In this document: in pieces, positions 33,495 through 46,164 of the stretch
Numbering within the stretch: the stretch's first letter is position 1
Layout of the letters: each line of letters opens with the position of its first letter
From: Adineta steineri
Lineage: Eukaryota > Rotifera > Eurotatoria > Adinetida > Adinetidae
NCBI GenBank assembly: GCA_905250115.1
Contig: CAJNOI010000126.1
Coordinates: 66,747 to 130,746, forward strand
DNA length: 64,000 nucleotides
Reading direction: 5' to 3'
The notes under the pieces: generated by a model
Database searches by the model: none
Told to the model about the DNA's origin: nothing
Seen by the model: the letters and a program-made list of their open reading frames with translations, nothing else
Program-made: the position numbers and the translations under genes

Positions 33495-36400
33495 ATCATT
33501 CTATCGTCATTCTAAAACGGAAAGAAAAGTGATGTCAATTAGATTGTCTGTCTATACGGAAATGGTCAAGCGCAGCAGACGCGTTTGTCTATCTATACTT
33601 TATAATGATCATGTTACATAGAATAAAGTATTTGTTTAGAACATGATTTTACTCTTAAGGAAAGAACTTGTCTAACTTAATCGAAACTATGACAAGCAAT
33701 TCGAGTCAATTGTAATATGAGATCGAACTATTAACGTTTAGAAATCTAGAGAATAAATGATGTCGTGACAATTAAAAATATTTGATAATATGCCTTTTGT
33801 CATTAAGTACTTGCCACTTGTCTTCTTTTTATCTTGATTTTAAAAAAGAATAATAGAAATAAAATAAACAAATCATGATAATTAAATATATCATATAAAG
33901 AAGAGATCTTATGTGATTTCTTTTTTCTTTTTTATAAGTGAAATGTCATTATCTAACGTATAAATCTCTATTTTGATTGAGAAAAAAAGAAAGAAAAGGA
34001 TCAACAAAGGTAGTAGATGTTGTCACTATATACATTGATTTACCTCAATGTAACCGACAAATACCTTCACACTTTTAATCAATTTTTCTCGCGTTTCTTT
34101 TTTTCATTATCATCATCATCATCGTCATCATAAAATAAGATGCCGCTAATGTGAGCATCGTTTCTCATATCTTCTTTCGTATAATTGCACTCGACACCAT
34201 CCTTATTAATGCACCGTTCATTGTCATTCAAGCAAATTGACTTGAGGCCTTACTTCTTCTTCACTATACGATCTATACATATAAACTATATATTTGATTG
34301 TCTCGTGCATGACATATAAAGTGTTTTATATTTATCCATACAATACCTTATATAGACGTAATGATAATGGAATCCGTACGATAGCACTTACTCCTAATTT
34401 GTTGAAAAAATCAACTTTCTCTGTCTTTTTTATATAAATGATGTTAGAGGCTATCACCTGCCCTCGCTCTTCTCCATCTTCTTCTTCTGTATTGTACTAG
34501 TCAGAGGAACAGAAAAAGAAAATAAACAAACAAATACTTCGTCGGTCAGTACTGACAGATGTTCATTTGTATGTCACATAGCTGTAATCAATCAAATAGC
34601 TGACAGAAAAAAAATTGGGATTTCAATATTGTTTGTCTTTCATTATTCTTTCTTTCCGTAACTGTACGTTAAAGTATAATCAAATCAAATCAATGAAAAC
34701 TGAAAAAAAAGAAAAGAAAAGCAAAGTAAAAGAATAAGAGAACTACAATTTTTTCATTATCTATCATCTGTTAGGACTGTCATATTCAAGTTGATGTCCT
34801 TGTCAAAAATGGACAAGATATTTCTTATTGCTTATCTAGGAAAGGATAATGAAAAATGATGTCATCAGTAATTTTAAACATTTGACTTACCTCAATGGAG
34901 GACTCACAACTGTCTGTTCATTATTCTCAGTATTTAGTTATACATTTGCCTCAAGCTTAAAGAATAAGAAGAAAAAAAAAAGAAAGCGGTCAATCGATAC
35001 AATATGTCGTGCTTCTCTCTCTCTCTCTCTTGTTCTCTGTCTCTCTCGCTACCTTCCTCTCTCTCTCTCTCTCTCTTCACAATTTCATTCTTTCTAATCA
35101 CTTGAAGTATCTATGAATAATAATCATAATCATAAGACTAACGAGAGAATGAACAAATAGTGATAAAAAATAAAAAATTAATGAATAACATCTTGTAACT
35201 ATATTATTGAATAGTTGAATTGAATATACTAGCACCTATTTCTTCAGGGATTTTTAAATTATCAACGAGAATAAACTACAATCAACAATGAGCAAAAAAC
35301 CATCGCGTTCTTCGTTATTTTTTTTATTGACTATTCACATCAATATATAATTGTATACCTCGAACGGAAGAAAGAAAAGGTGTATGTATGTATACACGAG
35401 CAAGAACATCTTCACATTTTATATTCTACTCATAGTTTATTGACGAGTTGAATTAAAAACTTGCATACTTTCTCTCTTTCATTTGCTTCTTTTGATGTAT
35501 ATTCGATTAAAATATCTTCTATATTCAATTGCACACACAAAAAAAATGTATAAATGACAATTTTATTCTCGAATATATATATATATCACAAACTTTTTCT
35601 TTTTCCTGTCTACTTCTTTTGCAAACACAATTCATTATTCATATTCACATACGTTCATTTGTCTCATGTTAAAGTGACTGATCGAATCCATAAAAAAAAA
35701 GAAGAAAATGTATGATAAAAGTGTCAATACAATACTAATTTTATTTGATTATTGAAGATAATGTACATATTAGAATATGTTGTAACAACTGACATTGATT
35801 TTTGTCTATCTAATTTCTAGATACATGAAGCAATTGCTATTATTTTACTTGAGTTATGCCTGATGTCGATATTCAATCAGGATCATCGGGTATATATATA
35901 TATGAATGTAAAAGAAGATGACAAGTCTATTATTAGTCTCCTATATTCACCATCAGAAACAGAAGCAGTAATAACGATTATTTTATAAGCATACAATGAT
36001 GCAATCTATCGTCTTAACGAGAAGATTACCTCGACGCACGCTCATTCAATAGATTCACTAATCAAAACAAAAGCAATACAAAATTTTTATTTTAGTCTTT
36101 CGTTTTCTTAGTTATTCTTACCATTTACTAATAGTTTTTAAGTTTAGTCACAACTCTACTATGCTCTGTTTTAGATGACTGACAAGAAAAAATAACATAC
36201 TCAATATCATCATTTGACGTGACCTAAGATAGACAATAAGAGAATTAAAAAAAGAGAAAGAAATAAAAATCAACGACTTCCGTCGAACACTCCCTATTCT
36301 TTAAACTATATAGGAAAAGATAAGAAAATCTGATTAGTCCCTTGCTTGCTATTGTCGTCGAACGACATAGTTGAAAAAGTTCAATTAATCGGCCCAATTT

Positions 36401-39400
36401 CCATCTGATTACGATTTATGTTGTCATCATAAATCGATTTAATCAATGAAAATCTTATGTATTTGTTCTTGCAGAAAAAAAAAGTTTCTTTTTTTTTTGT
36501 CTAAGATTCATTCTTCTATGTCTGCATTGTAACGTCTTAGTTTTGTTCAATACATATATAGCAAACAATAAAAAATGACAACAGCTGAACACTGCTGTTA
36601 CACTCATCATCATCATACATAAGAATAGAAAGAAGAAGAAAAAAAGCATGAGGAAATCAAGCAAAACGATATCAACTAACGTATTTATTCATGTTTATAT
36701 TAACAGATCAACACATTCTCTTTGCATACTTACTGTGTATATAGACTCTTGGGACTGATGATGATGATGATGATGTTGTTATTACTGAAAAAGAAAATGA
36801 CGACGATAGAAAGATAGGATATCACAATTGTTGTAGATGTCAATCTTCTTCTTTTTTCATCTTAACTTGTTTGTTAGTTGTTATGAAGAGAGTAGTATGT
36901 ATGTTCAATTAGAATATGAGTGCGAGCATGAGAATAAGAGAACATTACTATTCTTCTTCTTTTTTCTTCTCCTTCTCCTCTTCTTCTCCTCTTCTTCTTC
37001 ATCGTGTACTTTTTCTCCTCCATTCCCTTTTCTATCTCTCAAGTACTATCGATCTTGATGATGATGTAATCTTTCTTAACGTTATTTCCAGACATGGTCA
37101 TGGTTCAATTGAGAATTGAAAAAAAAAACTGTTTCATGATCAATCTTCTCTTTCGTTCTCAAGAGGCTCATTGCGTTCCATGTTCGTAATTTTACATAAG
37201 TTTCTTATTCTTTATCTAAGTCTTAATTCAATTTTTTAAATAGAAACAATCATCATTATTATCATTATCGTTGACTAAATCTCTTGAGACATGCAAAGCG
37301 ATAATAACAACATTGTCATGATTACGAGATATATTTATATAATAGTAGCAAGGACAAGGATACAAAAACGATTGATTTCTATTCAAATAATGTTTATATT
37401 AGTATGATCATCAGAATAAGATATACTAGAACCAGGTCAGTTAACGAGCAATGATAATAAATGGATGATTGATCTTGATGATGATGATAGGCGGAGTTAA
37501 CACTCAGGAAATTTGTTAACAATAATAGAGAGAGAGAACAAGTACGTCTCTTGGACATTGCGTGTAGACATAGACGGACAATATCTCTATTGTCTATAAA
37601 AATTAATAGAAGACAAATTACTAAATGAGCCCTATTGTTTTCATAAGATTTCGATTAATTATAAAAAATTTATCAAAAACATTTCAATCATTTTTGAAAT
37701 GTTACTATTTCATGGCAAAAAAAGATTCAATCTAACTTCAATTAAGATTCGATGATGATAAAGTAAAAAAATGAACATGAAAACTATACATCATTGTCAA
37801 ATTATTTAGAATTGAATGGCAATTGCATCTGTTGTGTCCTCGAAATAATGATTATTTCTTTTATATATATATATATATATGTATTTGCTTCAATGAACAA
37901 TGACAATAACAGAAAATGAGAAGAAATGTCAATATGACAAACTATTGTAGAATATAATCATTATGACAATAAGTTATTTAATAAATAGGAAATAAAATAG
38001 TTTATATAAATCATTTATTGATCATATAACTTCTTTCCTTTTTTTAAAGACATCTATAAATAACTTGTTTAATTGACTTCATTAGTTTTGGATGATTAAA
38101 TACATTGAAAGACTTCGAAATACTATTTATAGTGTAGAGATAGTTTAGAAGATTTTCATGATATTGATATAAAAAAGACAACATGTTAGTTAATTAATTA
38201 GAAAAAAAAGTAATACCGCTTCCGTCTGGATTTAACATTGATGAAAGTAACCTTGATTATCTCAAAACATCAATCGAATAAATAATATACTTTTTACATG
38301 CAAACTTCTAATAAACGTACGATCTCTATTGATTTTATAGTAGGTTTTGCTATAAAGGTTAAACCTTCTTTTTTTTTCTTCTTCAACTAATCAATCGGAT
38401 GTTGATGACGGTTTTATTGACTTTATAGTATAAATATTTTACTAATAAAATAAATGATTATGCACGTTGAATGACATTATAGTTTTCATTTTTTGAATTA
38501 CCATGAACGCTATTAGCAATTCATCTATTATAATACCTTGCAATTCAAACAAAAATCATTATAGATAATTATCATGAAGAAATTTCGATAATAAATGTCT
38601 TAATAACAAACGTGTGTGATTTGTTTATATAAAAATAACAAACATTAGAATGAGCAATAATATTATTAGAAGAAGAGGAGAAAAAACATTAGGTCGATAA
38701 CCCTAGACGACAAATTTGAATAACGATTGGAGATTAGTTTCAGAACTGATTTATGATGAATTATATTTGCTAAATTATGAAAGTAGATTAACATAAGAAA
38801 CAGTGTTGTTGTTTTTGTTAGATAAACACATGATACTTCTCGAAAGATCATCAATCATATTTTATTGTTTATTATTTTTATTTTATATAAATTTAAAATT
38901 TTATGTTTTCATATGAGAATCTTAGTAACTTACAATGAATGGATCAATATACACCATACTAATGTTATCGATCAATGAAGATAAGATCATATGTTAAACT
39001 AATTGTCGATTTATATTCAGTTTAATAATATAATCTAAAATAGAATATGTTTTATGACTAAAGTAATTCATAGATCAAGGGAAGTTTTAATTCAATTACG
39101 TACAGATTATTAAATAATAATACACAGTTAGAATTTATTCAAGCTGAATTTTGAAATATTCAAGAATTAAAATGTCTCTTTTCCGATTATCTTTAGTTGG
39201 ACTATTTTTTTTTATGTATATCGGTTCCAAAGCTTAACAGATATCATAAGATTACTAATAGAAAGGAAAATATACATACAATTGAACTTATCTTTAAATA
39301 AAATAATGTGTTGTAAATTAAATATTAAAAGAAAGTCATTTTTTTTTGTAATTATATATATTAAAATATTTGATGCATGAAAATGTTTTTCAGTCGAGTA

Positions 39401-39791
39401 CAACAAATGTTTCCTATATTGTAATAATTGAGTAAGAATGTTTAATTACAAGGAAAGATTTGTTAAGCAAGAAAAGTAAAATGGATGCATTCAACTAGTT
39501 AATTTTCATATCTAGACAGCTAATTTGTACTAAAAATACTTGGACATAATGGATATCATATTTAAGACAAAAAAAGAAATCAGACTTTTTATTCTACATA
39601 TAAGATTTATCAATAAGCTTTCTTTTTCTTTAAAGAATCAATTTTTAATTGAGTTATATAACATATGTATGTTATATTTATTTATTGATGATTAAACGAA
39701 TAAATAGAATCTATTAAACATTAAGAATAAAAACGTGAGATATATATATTAGAGTACGATTATGTACTGAGCCGCAAATAAAACGATGATT
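33495..39791. other. 6.3-kb noncoding, low-complexity region
   Basis: Upstream of the protocadherin gene and downstream of the neuropeptide gene; both are on the minus strand. It contains many simple-sequence tracts: CT repeats (35011-35077), ctt/ctc-rich DNA near 36955-37035, gat repeats near 36758-36775 and 37480-37492, and TA repeats near 35573-35585 and 37863-37880. Open frames here are translations of these tracts and show no gene-like features. It probably includes the protocadherin promoter and leader. No transposon ends or RNA genes were recognised. Confidence 0.6.
35011..35077. repeat. CT/GA microsatellite
   Basis: An interrupted run of ct dinucleotides about 67 bases long in noncoding DNA. 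It gives rise to a spurious Ser/Leu-rich reading frame. Confidence 0.9.
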
Positions 39792-40206
39792 TTAGTGATA
39801 GAATTCATCGTTTTGTTGGAGTTTCAATCGTCGAGAAATCTCATCATTTAACGTATAATGATCATTATTGTTGTTTGAGAATCGAAATAAATCATCATCA
39901 TTACGTCGACTACGCCATCTACCAAGAATCATATGATATTCATGAAGCTATAAATATATAAAGACAATATATTATTAAAGAAATGAAATTTATTTATATA
40001 CTTTTTGTAAATATCGTTTCAATTCATCTTTTGTACGAAAATGGTCTGGACGTTTCGGTGGAGCTAAAAAGACAAAACATCATAATAACATAGGAATATG
40101 AAAATTCTTCTATTAACATACGTGGTACGTCAGTAAATACTGCTTCAGCAAGATTGAGAAGAACAATCATCAATAAAAGATATGTAATTGTTAGCTTAGA
40201 AATCAT
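39792..40206 (-). CDS. Neuropeptide F/Y-like precursor with unusual C-terminal motif
   Basis: Three exons (40206-40122, 40063-40002, 39947-39792) join in phase to a 100-residue precursor. Residues 1-22 are a strong signal peptide (YLLLMIVLLNLAEA). The next part has the PP-fold layout: a proline-rich stretch (DVPPPPKRP, 26-34) followed by an amphipathic helix whose RYLQKLHEYHMILGRWR (45-61) aligns without gaps to RYYSALRHYINLITRQR of vertebrate NPY. The C-terminus is odd. The family normally ends R-P-R-F or R-x-R-Y followed by Gly and a dibasic site, giving an amidated aromatic residue; here it reads RWRS-RR (59-64), with no aromatic end and no Gly donor. A 36-residue Asp/Asn-rich tail follows. 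NPF/NPY peptides act through G-protein-coupled receptors on feeding and stress behaviour. The family assignment rests on layout and spacing. Confidence 0.62.
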
Positions 40207-43200
40207 GATACTAATATTATCTAAATGACATTCACATAAAACGTATGAATATTCAATTAAATTTTTTCATAGATATAAATATACGATTATAAATCTATCT
40301 CACGTGCTATATAAATGACGTTAGGCTAAAAAATAAATTTAAACTGATGTTTTTAAATTTTCAGTCGCTTACGTCAGTATTATAATGTTCCTTAGGTAAA
40401 AAGAGTATTAAAAAAGGACGTTTTTAATGAGTATTACAGTCTAGGAGGTTCCTTTCAACTACGATAAACAAGAAAAACCTAAAGTGTATTCTAACATTAT
40501 ATAATAGTTTTTCAAAAAATTCTAACGGATTTTTATTGTTTGAAATAACTAAATTCTGTTAATACTGGGAAAGAAAATATTTGACATTGACATGTATAAT
40601 ATGACAAACGTCAAAATGATATAATTAAAATTGAAATTTCTTACACTAAATGAATTTTTATATAATAGCATTAACGTTTTTTTTCTTCATAATAAGTCAA
40701 GTGAATAGGAAGAAACAAGAGTCGAGGGAAAATTTACTATAATAAATCTTATATTGTTCTAAATAATTTGATATATATATATATATACATGTCATCTGTA
40801 ATGCTAAAAAACCTCCGTTTACAACAGAAAAAAATTATGAGGAAAAGTCATGTTTAGTTTTAAACCTGTGCAGTCAAGCAAATATCCTAATCTTTCAGCT
40901 AAATGTGAAATAAAACTATAAAATGACGCACAATAAACATGATTTACAAAGACAAAATAGAGTAATATAGTTAAATTGACTATTCTATAAAAGATATTAA
41001 AAACAAAGAGATAATTTATTATTTAATTCTTTTCTTCAAGCTAATCATAATGTATAAGGACATTCGGTCTGATTTCTATTTAAATAATATTGTCAACGCC
41101 TCCACGTATTAAAAGAACTCTCTAAGAAAGTGTTCCGTTTTACTTAAAAACACTATTTTTTGAAAATTTTGATGGCTTTGCGTGATGCAAATTAAGGGAG
41201 AGGGGTTGAGGGATAAATCAGATCGAAAGACTATCAGTATATGCTTGGATTTATTAGGAAAAAATAATACAGGAACGGTTTATATACTAATGTAAATTAA
41301 ATTGATCAGTGGATGAGTACAAACCTTTTGCAATTTCTTAGAAAAAAACGTTAGTACTTAAATCGAATAGATAACATAATTATATAGTAAAAAATATGTA
41401 GGAGTAAATGTCTACAGATCGAATTAACATTTAAAAATCATTTGCAAAGATCACACAATATCCGTTAAATATACTACCAAAAAAATTTTCTTCATGACTC
41501 ACGGTCCTATCATGTAATGTTAATATTTCTGTAGAAGTACACAAGTTGAGTGGCTTATTAGTAACGTATGTAAGCATTATATATCTATACATGTAAGAAA
41601 AAATTGTTAATTTTTAATTTATCTATCTGTTATAAGACATAAGAAATGGCACTCAAAAAATGAAATAAAACTAATACTAATCTTATTTTTTCAGATTATT
41701 AAAAAGCTTTACTTTGACTTTAATCGAATAAGAAGTTTTAGCCAATTAGATTTAATTAACAAGAAATATTCTAATGATATTTAATTGATTATAATAAACT
41801 ATAACAGGATATTTTCTTCATAAAAGATGTACTCAAAAAAGAAAAATATTTCATGTCAGTTGTTTTTCTGATCAATAGAATTATGTTGATTTATTAAAAA
41901 CAAATTATTTTTCTATAATAAGTATAAATTAATATGTACTAAAAATATTCTCAATAGTCTCGACTTCTTGAAAATTTCTTATAAAGTGACTCTATTAGAC
42001 TGGAGGCGGATTGAATATTTTCTGTAAAGATTTCAATTCTCTGATAGTGCTAATTCACTGTGTCATTAGTTTTATATTATTATTTGTTTTTTAGAAGAAA
42101 CATGTACCTAAAATAGATTACTATGTGAAAAAATAAAATAATTCTTAGTTCTATTTATTTTTAAAAAATGTATATAACGCAATAAGGAAGTAGGATTAAA
42201 TTATATTATTTAATAAAAATATATATTTATTTTTATAGATGACAATAATCTGTATTTGACAAATTAGACTAAAATAAAACAAATAGATTATTATTATTTT
42301 CATTGAATAAATGGAAATGGTATTAACAAATGTATTGCGTAAATGATAGATTAAACATAGAAAATACGTAATTTATTACTGTAAATAATAGATTAAAACT
42401 ATATACTAAAAGAATAATACCAACTGATTAAACTTACATAGTTTGACACTGAATGCTTCTTATAAAATCAAGAATTAGTTCATAAAGTGTTGACTATTTT
42501 TCCGAAATAATAGTGTATATATTTAAAAGCTTATTTTGCTTGTCTCTTGAGAACCTATATTAAGTCTATATTTCTTACAAAGAGATAAAGTTAATTACTT
42601 TCTCTTATCAAAAGCTTTTTATAATTCAAATTAGAATGTTAATAGAAGTGGGTTGTGGTAATAAATAAATATATAAACTACCTTTTCTCCTTGGTACTAT
42701 GAATAGTTTTTGCGTAATAGCAAAGGAAATATAATATTTGCTTCAAGCGTAAAAAAGTACATTGTGAAAAACATTATTTATAATGATTAGAATTGTTGAT
42801 TGATGTGACAAGTTGTTTTGTACTTCAAGAATAAAACAACAATAACAGCAAAAAATTAGAGCATAAATACTTTTGAGTTAAAAAACAAAATTAGATTAAT
42901 CGAAAATCTTATATTTACATCAATGAAAGTCAACTAGTACAACAGATTAACTCCATTGTAATAATAAATATTCTGAGATAATGCCAATATAGGAACATTC
43001 GTCTAATCAGTATGAGTAATCATTGTTTATACGCTATTATTTTTCTCACAAAATAGACTCTCTAAAGTATAGGAAAAAATAGGGTTTATTATTCATTTAT
43101 TTGAGAATAATTTTATCGTAGCTGAATGTTATTTCTCTCGAGACTTTTCTATTTCAAATATATTCGTGTATTAATTTCTATTTTATTTTCACAGATATAT

Positions 43201-43644
43201 ATCATTTATATTTATCTTTATTAATAGTTTCCTTTAATATTGTAAACATTTTTTTCCATTACTTGAAAAGAGCGTCATTCATATTAAGGTTAATCTTTAA
43301 AGAATTTCTAAAATCAGCTTATATATATTTATATTAATCACTTAATTAGCTGCTTATTGGTTCATTCCACAAGGTTATTGTAATTGTGACACGTGCATCA
43401 ACAAATTAGCAAGAATGAAATTAAACGCTTACAATAATCTACTTGAGATTATAAGTTGACAACTTGCGTATATAGAATATTAAAATTTAAATAAGAATTT
43501 TAATCTGTATTATAGAAAAATAATCATTGTATTTAAGTGAAATTATATTCTGTTCATTAGCCATGTTTGACAATAAGGGAATAAGACTTGTATTTTATAT
43601 AAAGAAGATCTACGATAAAAAAAAGAAACGATGACAGATATTGT
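40207..43644. other. 3.4-kb AT-rich noncoding region
   Basis: Lies between the neuropeptide gene and the MetE-like gene, both on the minus strand. No exon, repeat unit, inverted-repeat element or RNA gene was recognised; only AT-rich runs and short open frames. Confidence 0.55.
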
Positions 43645-45343
43645 TTATTTTCTTGTATTTAATATACGTTCAGCCATTCGAGTTCCATCGACACGAGCTC
43701 GTATTTTATCATAACATTTTGCTCGTGTTGTTGTTTCATCATCTGCAAATGGTGCATAACCACAATCATCTGTTGTACCTAATTGTTCAATAGGTATAAA
43801 TCGAACAGCTTCTAATATTCGATCACAAACTTGTTCAGCTGTTTCAACACGTGCATCAGTTGGATTAATAACACCAATAAAAACACGTTGATGTGGTTGA
43901 ATATATGTTCGAATAACAGCTAAACTTCTCGTTCGATCACGTTCTGATGCTAATGATAAGTAAAAATTCGTTGCATGTAAATTAAATACTCTTGGTAATA
44001 CTAATGTATAATCAACATTTAATGAATGATGAGAATCTCTATCACCACCTATTAAAAATATATATAGATATTTATTAAAACAAACTGCATTCAGTAATAA
44101 TTATAATTAACAAAACAGAAATAATGTATCATTGCTTTAGGTAGAATCTGTCAAGGTCGCTGGTTTTTCTTTAACCTCATAAAAATAATATAACATATGT
44201 GTGTGTTTTTCTTCGTTCCAGTACTTTTACTCACTCCCTTATTCTGAACCAGATAATGTATTCTTCATATGTGTAGTTAATTCTATTTCTAGAATCATTG
44301 TTTTAATAGTTAACTCTATTGAGAATATTGTTGAAAGTTACTGTATAATTTACGGATAGTGTTAAGTATAAAATTTGATAAGAATGCTATCTAATGTATA
44401 GTTTTTTTGTTTATTTACCTGGACAAATATGAACACCTAATTTATTTAGATATTCTGGATTATTACTAAATCTATCTAAAACACGATTATTTAACTGGAT
44501 AAATTTGTCTAATAATTCTCCTGAGGGATCAATTTTAAGTGATAAACGTGCTTCAGTAAAATCCATTTGTATTTTATCAACACCAGCTTCTAAACATAGA
44601 CGAATGTCTTTTTCAACTTCATTAACTAAATCATCAAGAAATTGTTCACGAGAATAACCAGATATTGTTGCTTGGGGATAAACATTTGATAAAGCTGATG
44701 GTGATATAACAGCTTGTTTTATTTGTCGACGTGTATATTGTTTAGCTCTACGAACATAATCAACGGCATATTTTCCATATCGAAATGGTGCTTTTATAAG
44801 ACGTGGTAATGTACGTTGATGTCCATCAGAAAATGTTATTGTAAAACAATCAACAATATCATCAAATGAATATGCATAAGGATACAATGGAGCTATACTA
44901 AATAATACGAAATTAAAATAATATTTAGAAAGAAAACTAGCTTTTATTCTTGTGTATTTCCCATTTTAAGTGCTACGAAAATAACGAATAATATTTTAAA
45001 TATTGGCTAACAAATACTGTGTGAAAGGAAATAAAATGAGATAATAATACATACGGATAGATAAGAAAAGAAGGTTTAGCTTGTTCACCATCAGTTAATT
45101 GACCAGGTCCAGTTTTTTCCAATTCAATTAATGTTTGTCGTACTGCTTTATCTTGTAATACATCTAATTGATTTATGGAAATATGACCTGCTTTATATGA
45201 TTGTTGACCTTCTAATAATGTCGTTGTTCGGGGTAAAGAACCAATAAGTTCAGTTGGAATTGTTATCTACATAGATATTTTAGTATACATTGTAATTATT
45301 TCAAAACGACAAAGTTTACCCATGGTTTAGTGGCACTAATCAT
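43645..45343 (-). CDS. MetE-like (cobalamin-independent methionine synthase C-terminal family) methyltransferase
   Basis: Four exons give 372 residues. A short first exon encodes MISATKPW; the next begins ITIPTELIGSLPRTT, the start of single-domain MetE-like proteins common in bacteria and fungi. Further family features are DGEQAKPSFLIYP, FTEARLSLKIDPSGEL, GVHICPGGDRDSHHS near 233-247, NFYLSLASERDR, FIGVINPTDARVET and QLGTTDDCGYAPFADD near 327-342. The MetE fold binds zinc through His, Cys, Glu and a second Cys; His235, Cys237 and Cys334 fit this, with the Glu unassigned. Only one TIM barrel is present, unlike the two-barrel MetE of plants and bacteria, so the methyl donor and acceptor are uncertain. 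Animals normally use the cobalamin-dependent enzyme, so this looks like a horizontally acquired gene that has since gained introns (one of about 370 bp near 44052-44420). Confidence 0.82.
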
Positions 45344-46164
45344 ATTCGAATGTATTGGAAATGTTTATTTTATTGAAATTAAAGCTAATAATATCTATAC
45401 GTATATAAAAAAGAATGTCTCTTTGTCTGTTCTTGAGGGTGTGGGTAAGTGAGGGTCTGGAGGTGGTATGGGCGACTAAGCATGTTGATAAAGAACAGTC
45501 GCACCCACACCAAGGCCCAACACTGGGTACTCCTGCAAGTTATTCTATAAAAAGAAGTTTTATTTTCTTCTAGTTCAAAAGCGGAAAATCTTTTATGACG
45601 TTTATTATAATATGAATTTTTCTTTTTTTCCTTTCTTCCACTGAGCTTAATCAACGTATTACGGTTAATCTTAATGAAAGAAACGAGTCGGATTACTCTT
45701 GATAGAAACTACGCATTCGGAAACAAAGATAATACACAAGTATTATAAATAAAATTTCTGTTGTTTCCAAATATTTTCTCTTTTATGATAACTTGACATC
45801 TGTCATATGTCTATATATTTACAAAAGAAAATTACCTACGATTCAAGAACATTCTTGATGAATAGAAAATATACCGGATAAAATAAATAAATTCCGTACT
45901 AAAAAAATCTTAGTAGTCTTCTTCTTATTTTAACGAAATATGAATAGAGTTGCAAGAGATTATTAATCATATATGACTAATCTAATACATACTTTAATGA
46001 AAAGAACTAATCAGTGATGTTCATATTAAAATAATTATGTGCATATGCTATTAGAAAAACGATGTAATTCCTACGGATTTAATTGTAGAGGTAATAGAAA
46101 TACTATATAATTTATGACATATTATTAATTAAATCATAAGTAGAGTAGTATGATATATGAATAT
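45344..46164. other. Noncoding region upstream of the MetE-like gene
   Basis: Contains a GC-rich island with interleaved inverted repeats (45427-45511) in otherwise AT-rich DNA. It ends at the left edge of the tandem duplication. No coding exon is supported. Confidence 0.55.
45427..45511 (-). other. Interleaved inverted repeats, possible H-type pseudoknot RNA or element remnant
   Basis: Two perfect inverted-repeat pairs are crossed: ctgttctt (45427-45434) with aagaacag (45491-45498), and ggtgtgggt (45438-45446) with acccacacc (45503-45511). Read on the minus strand, the order is stem 1, stem 2, stem 1', stem 2', which is the topology of an H-type pseudoknot with 4-, 44- and 3-base linkers. 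The stretch is far richer in G and C than its surroundings and lies 84-168 bases before the MetE-like start on that gene's sense strand. Function is unknown. Confidence 0.4.

Noticed and set aside
34849-37119. Several Ser/Leu/Phe-rich frames in the noncoding region before the protocadherin gene
   Set aside because: They are translations of CT, CTT and T-rich simple repeats, without domains, splice continuation or homologous copies.
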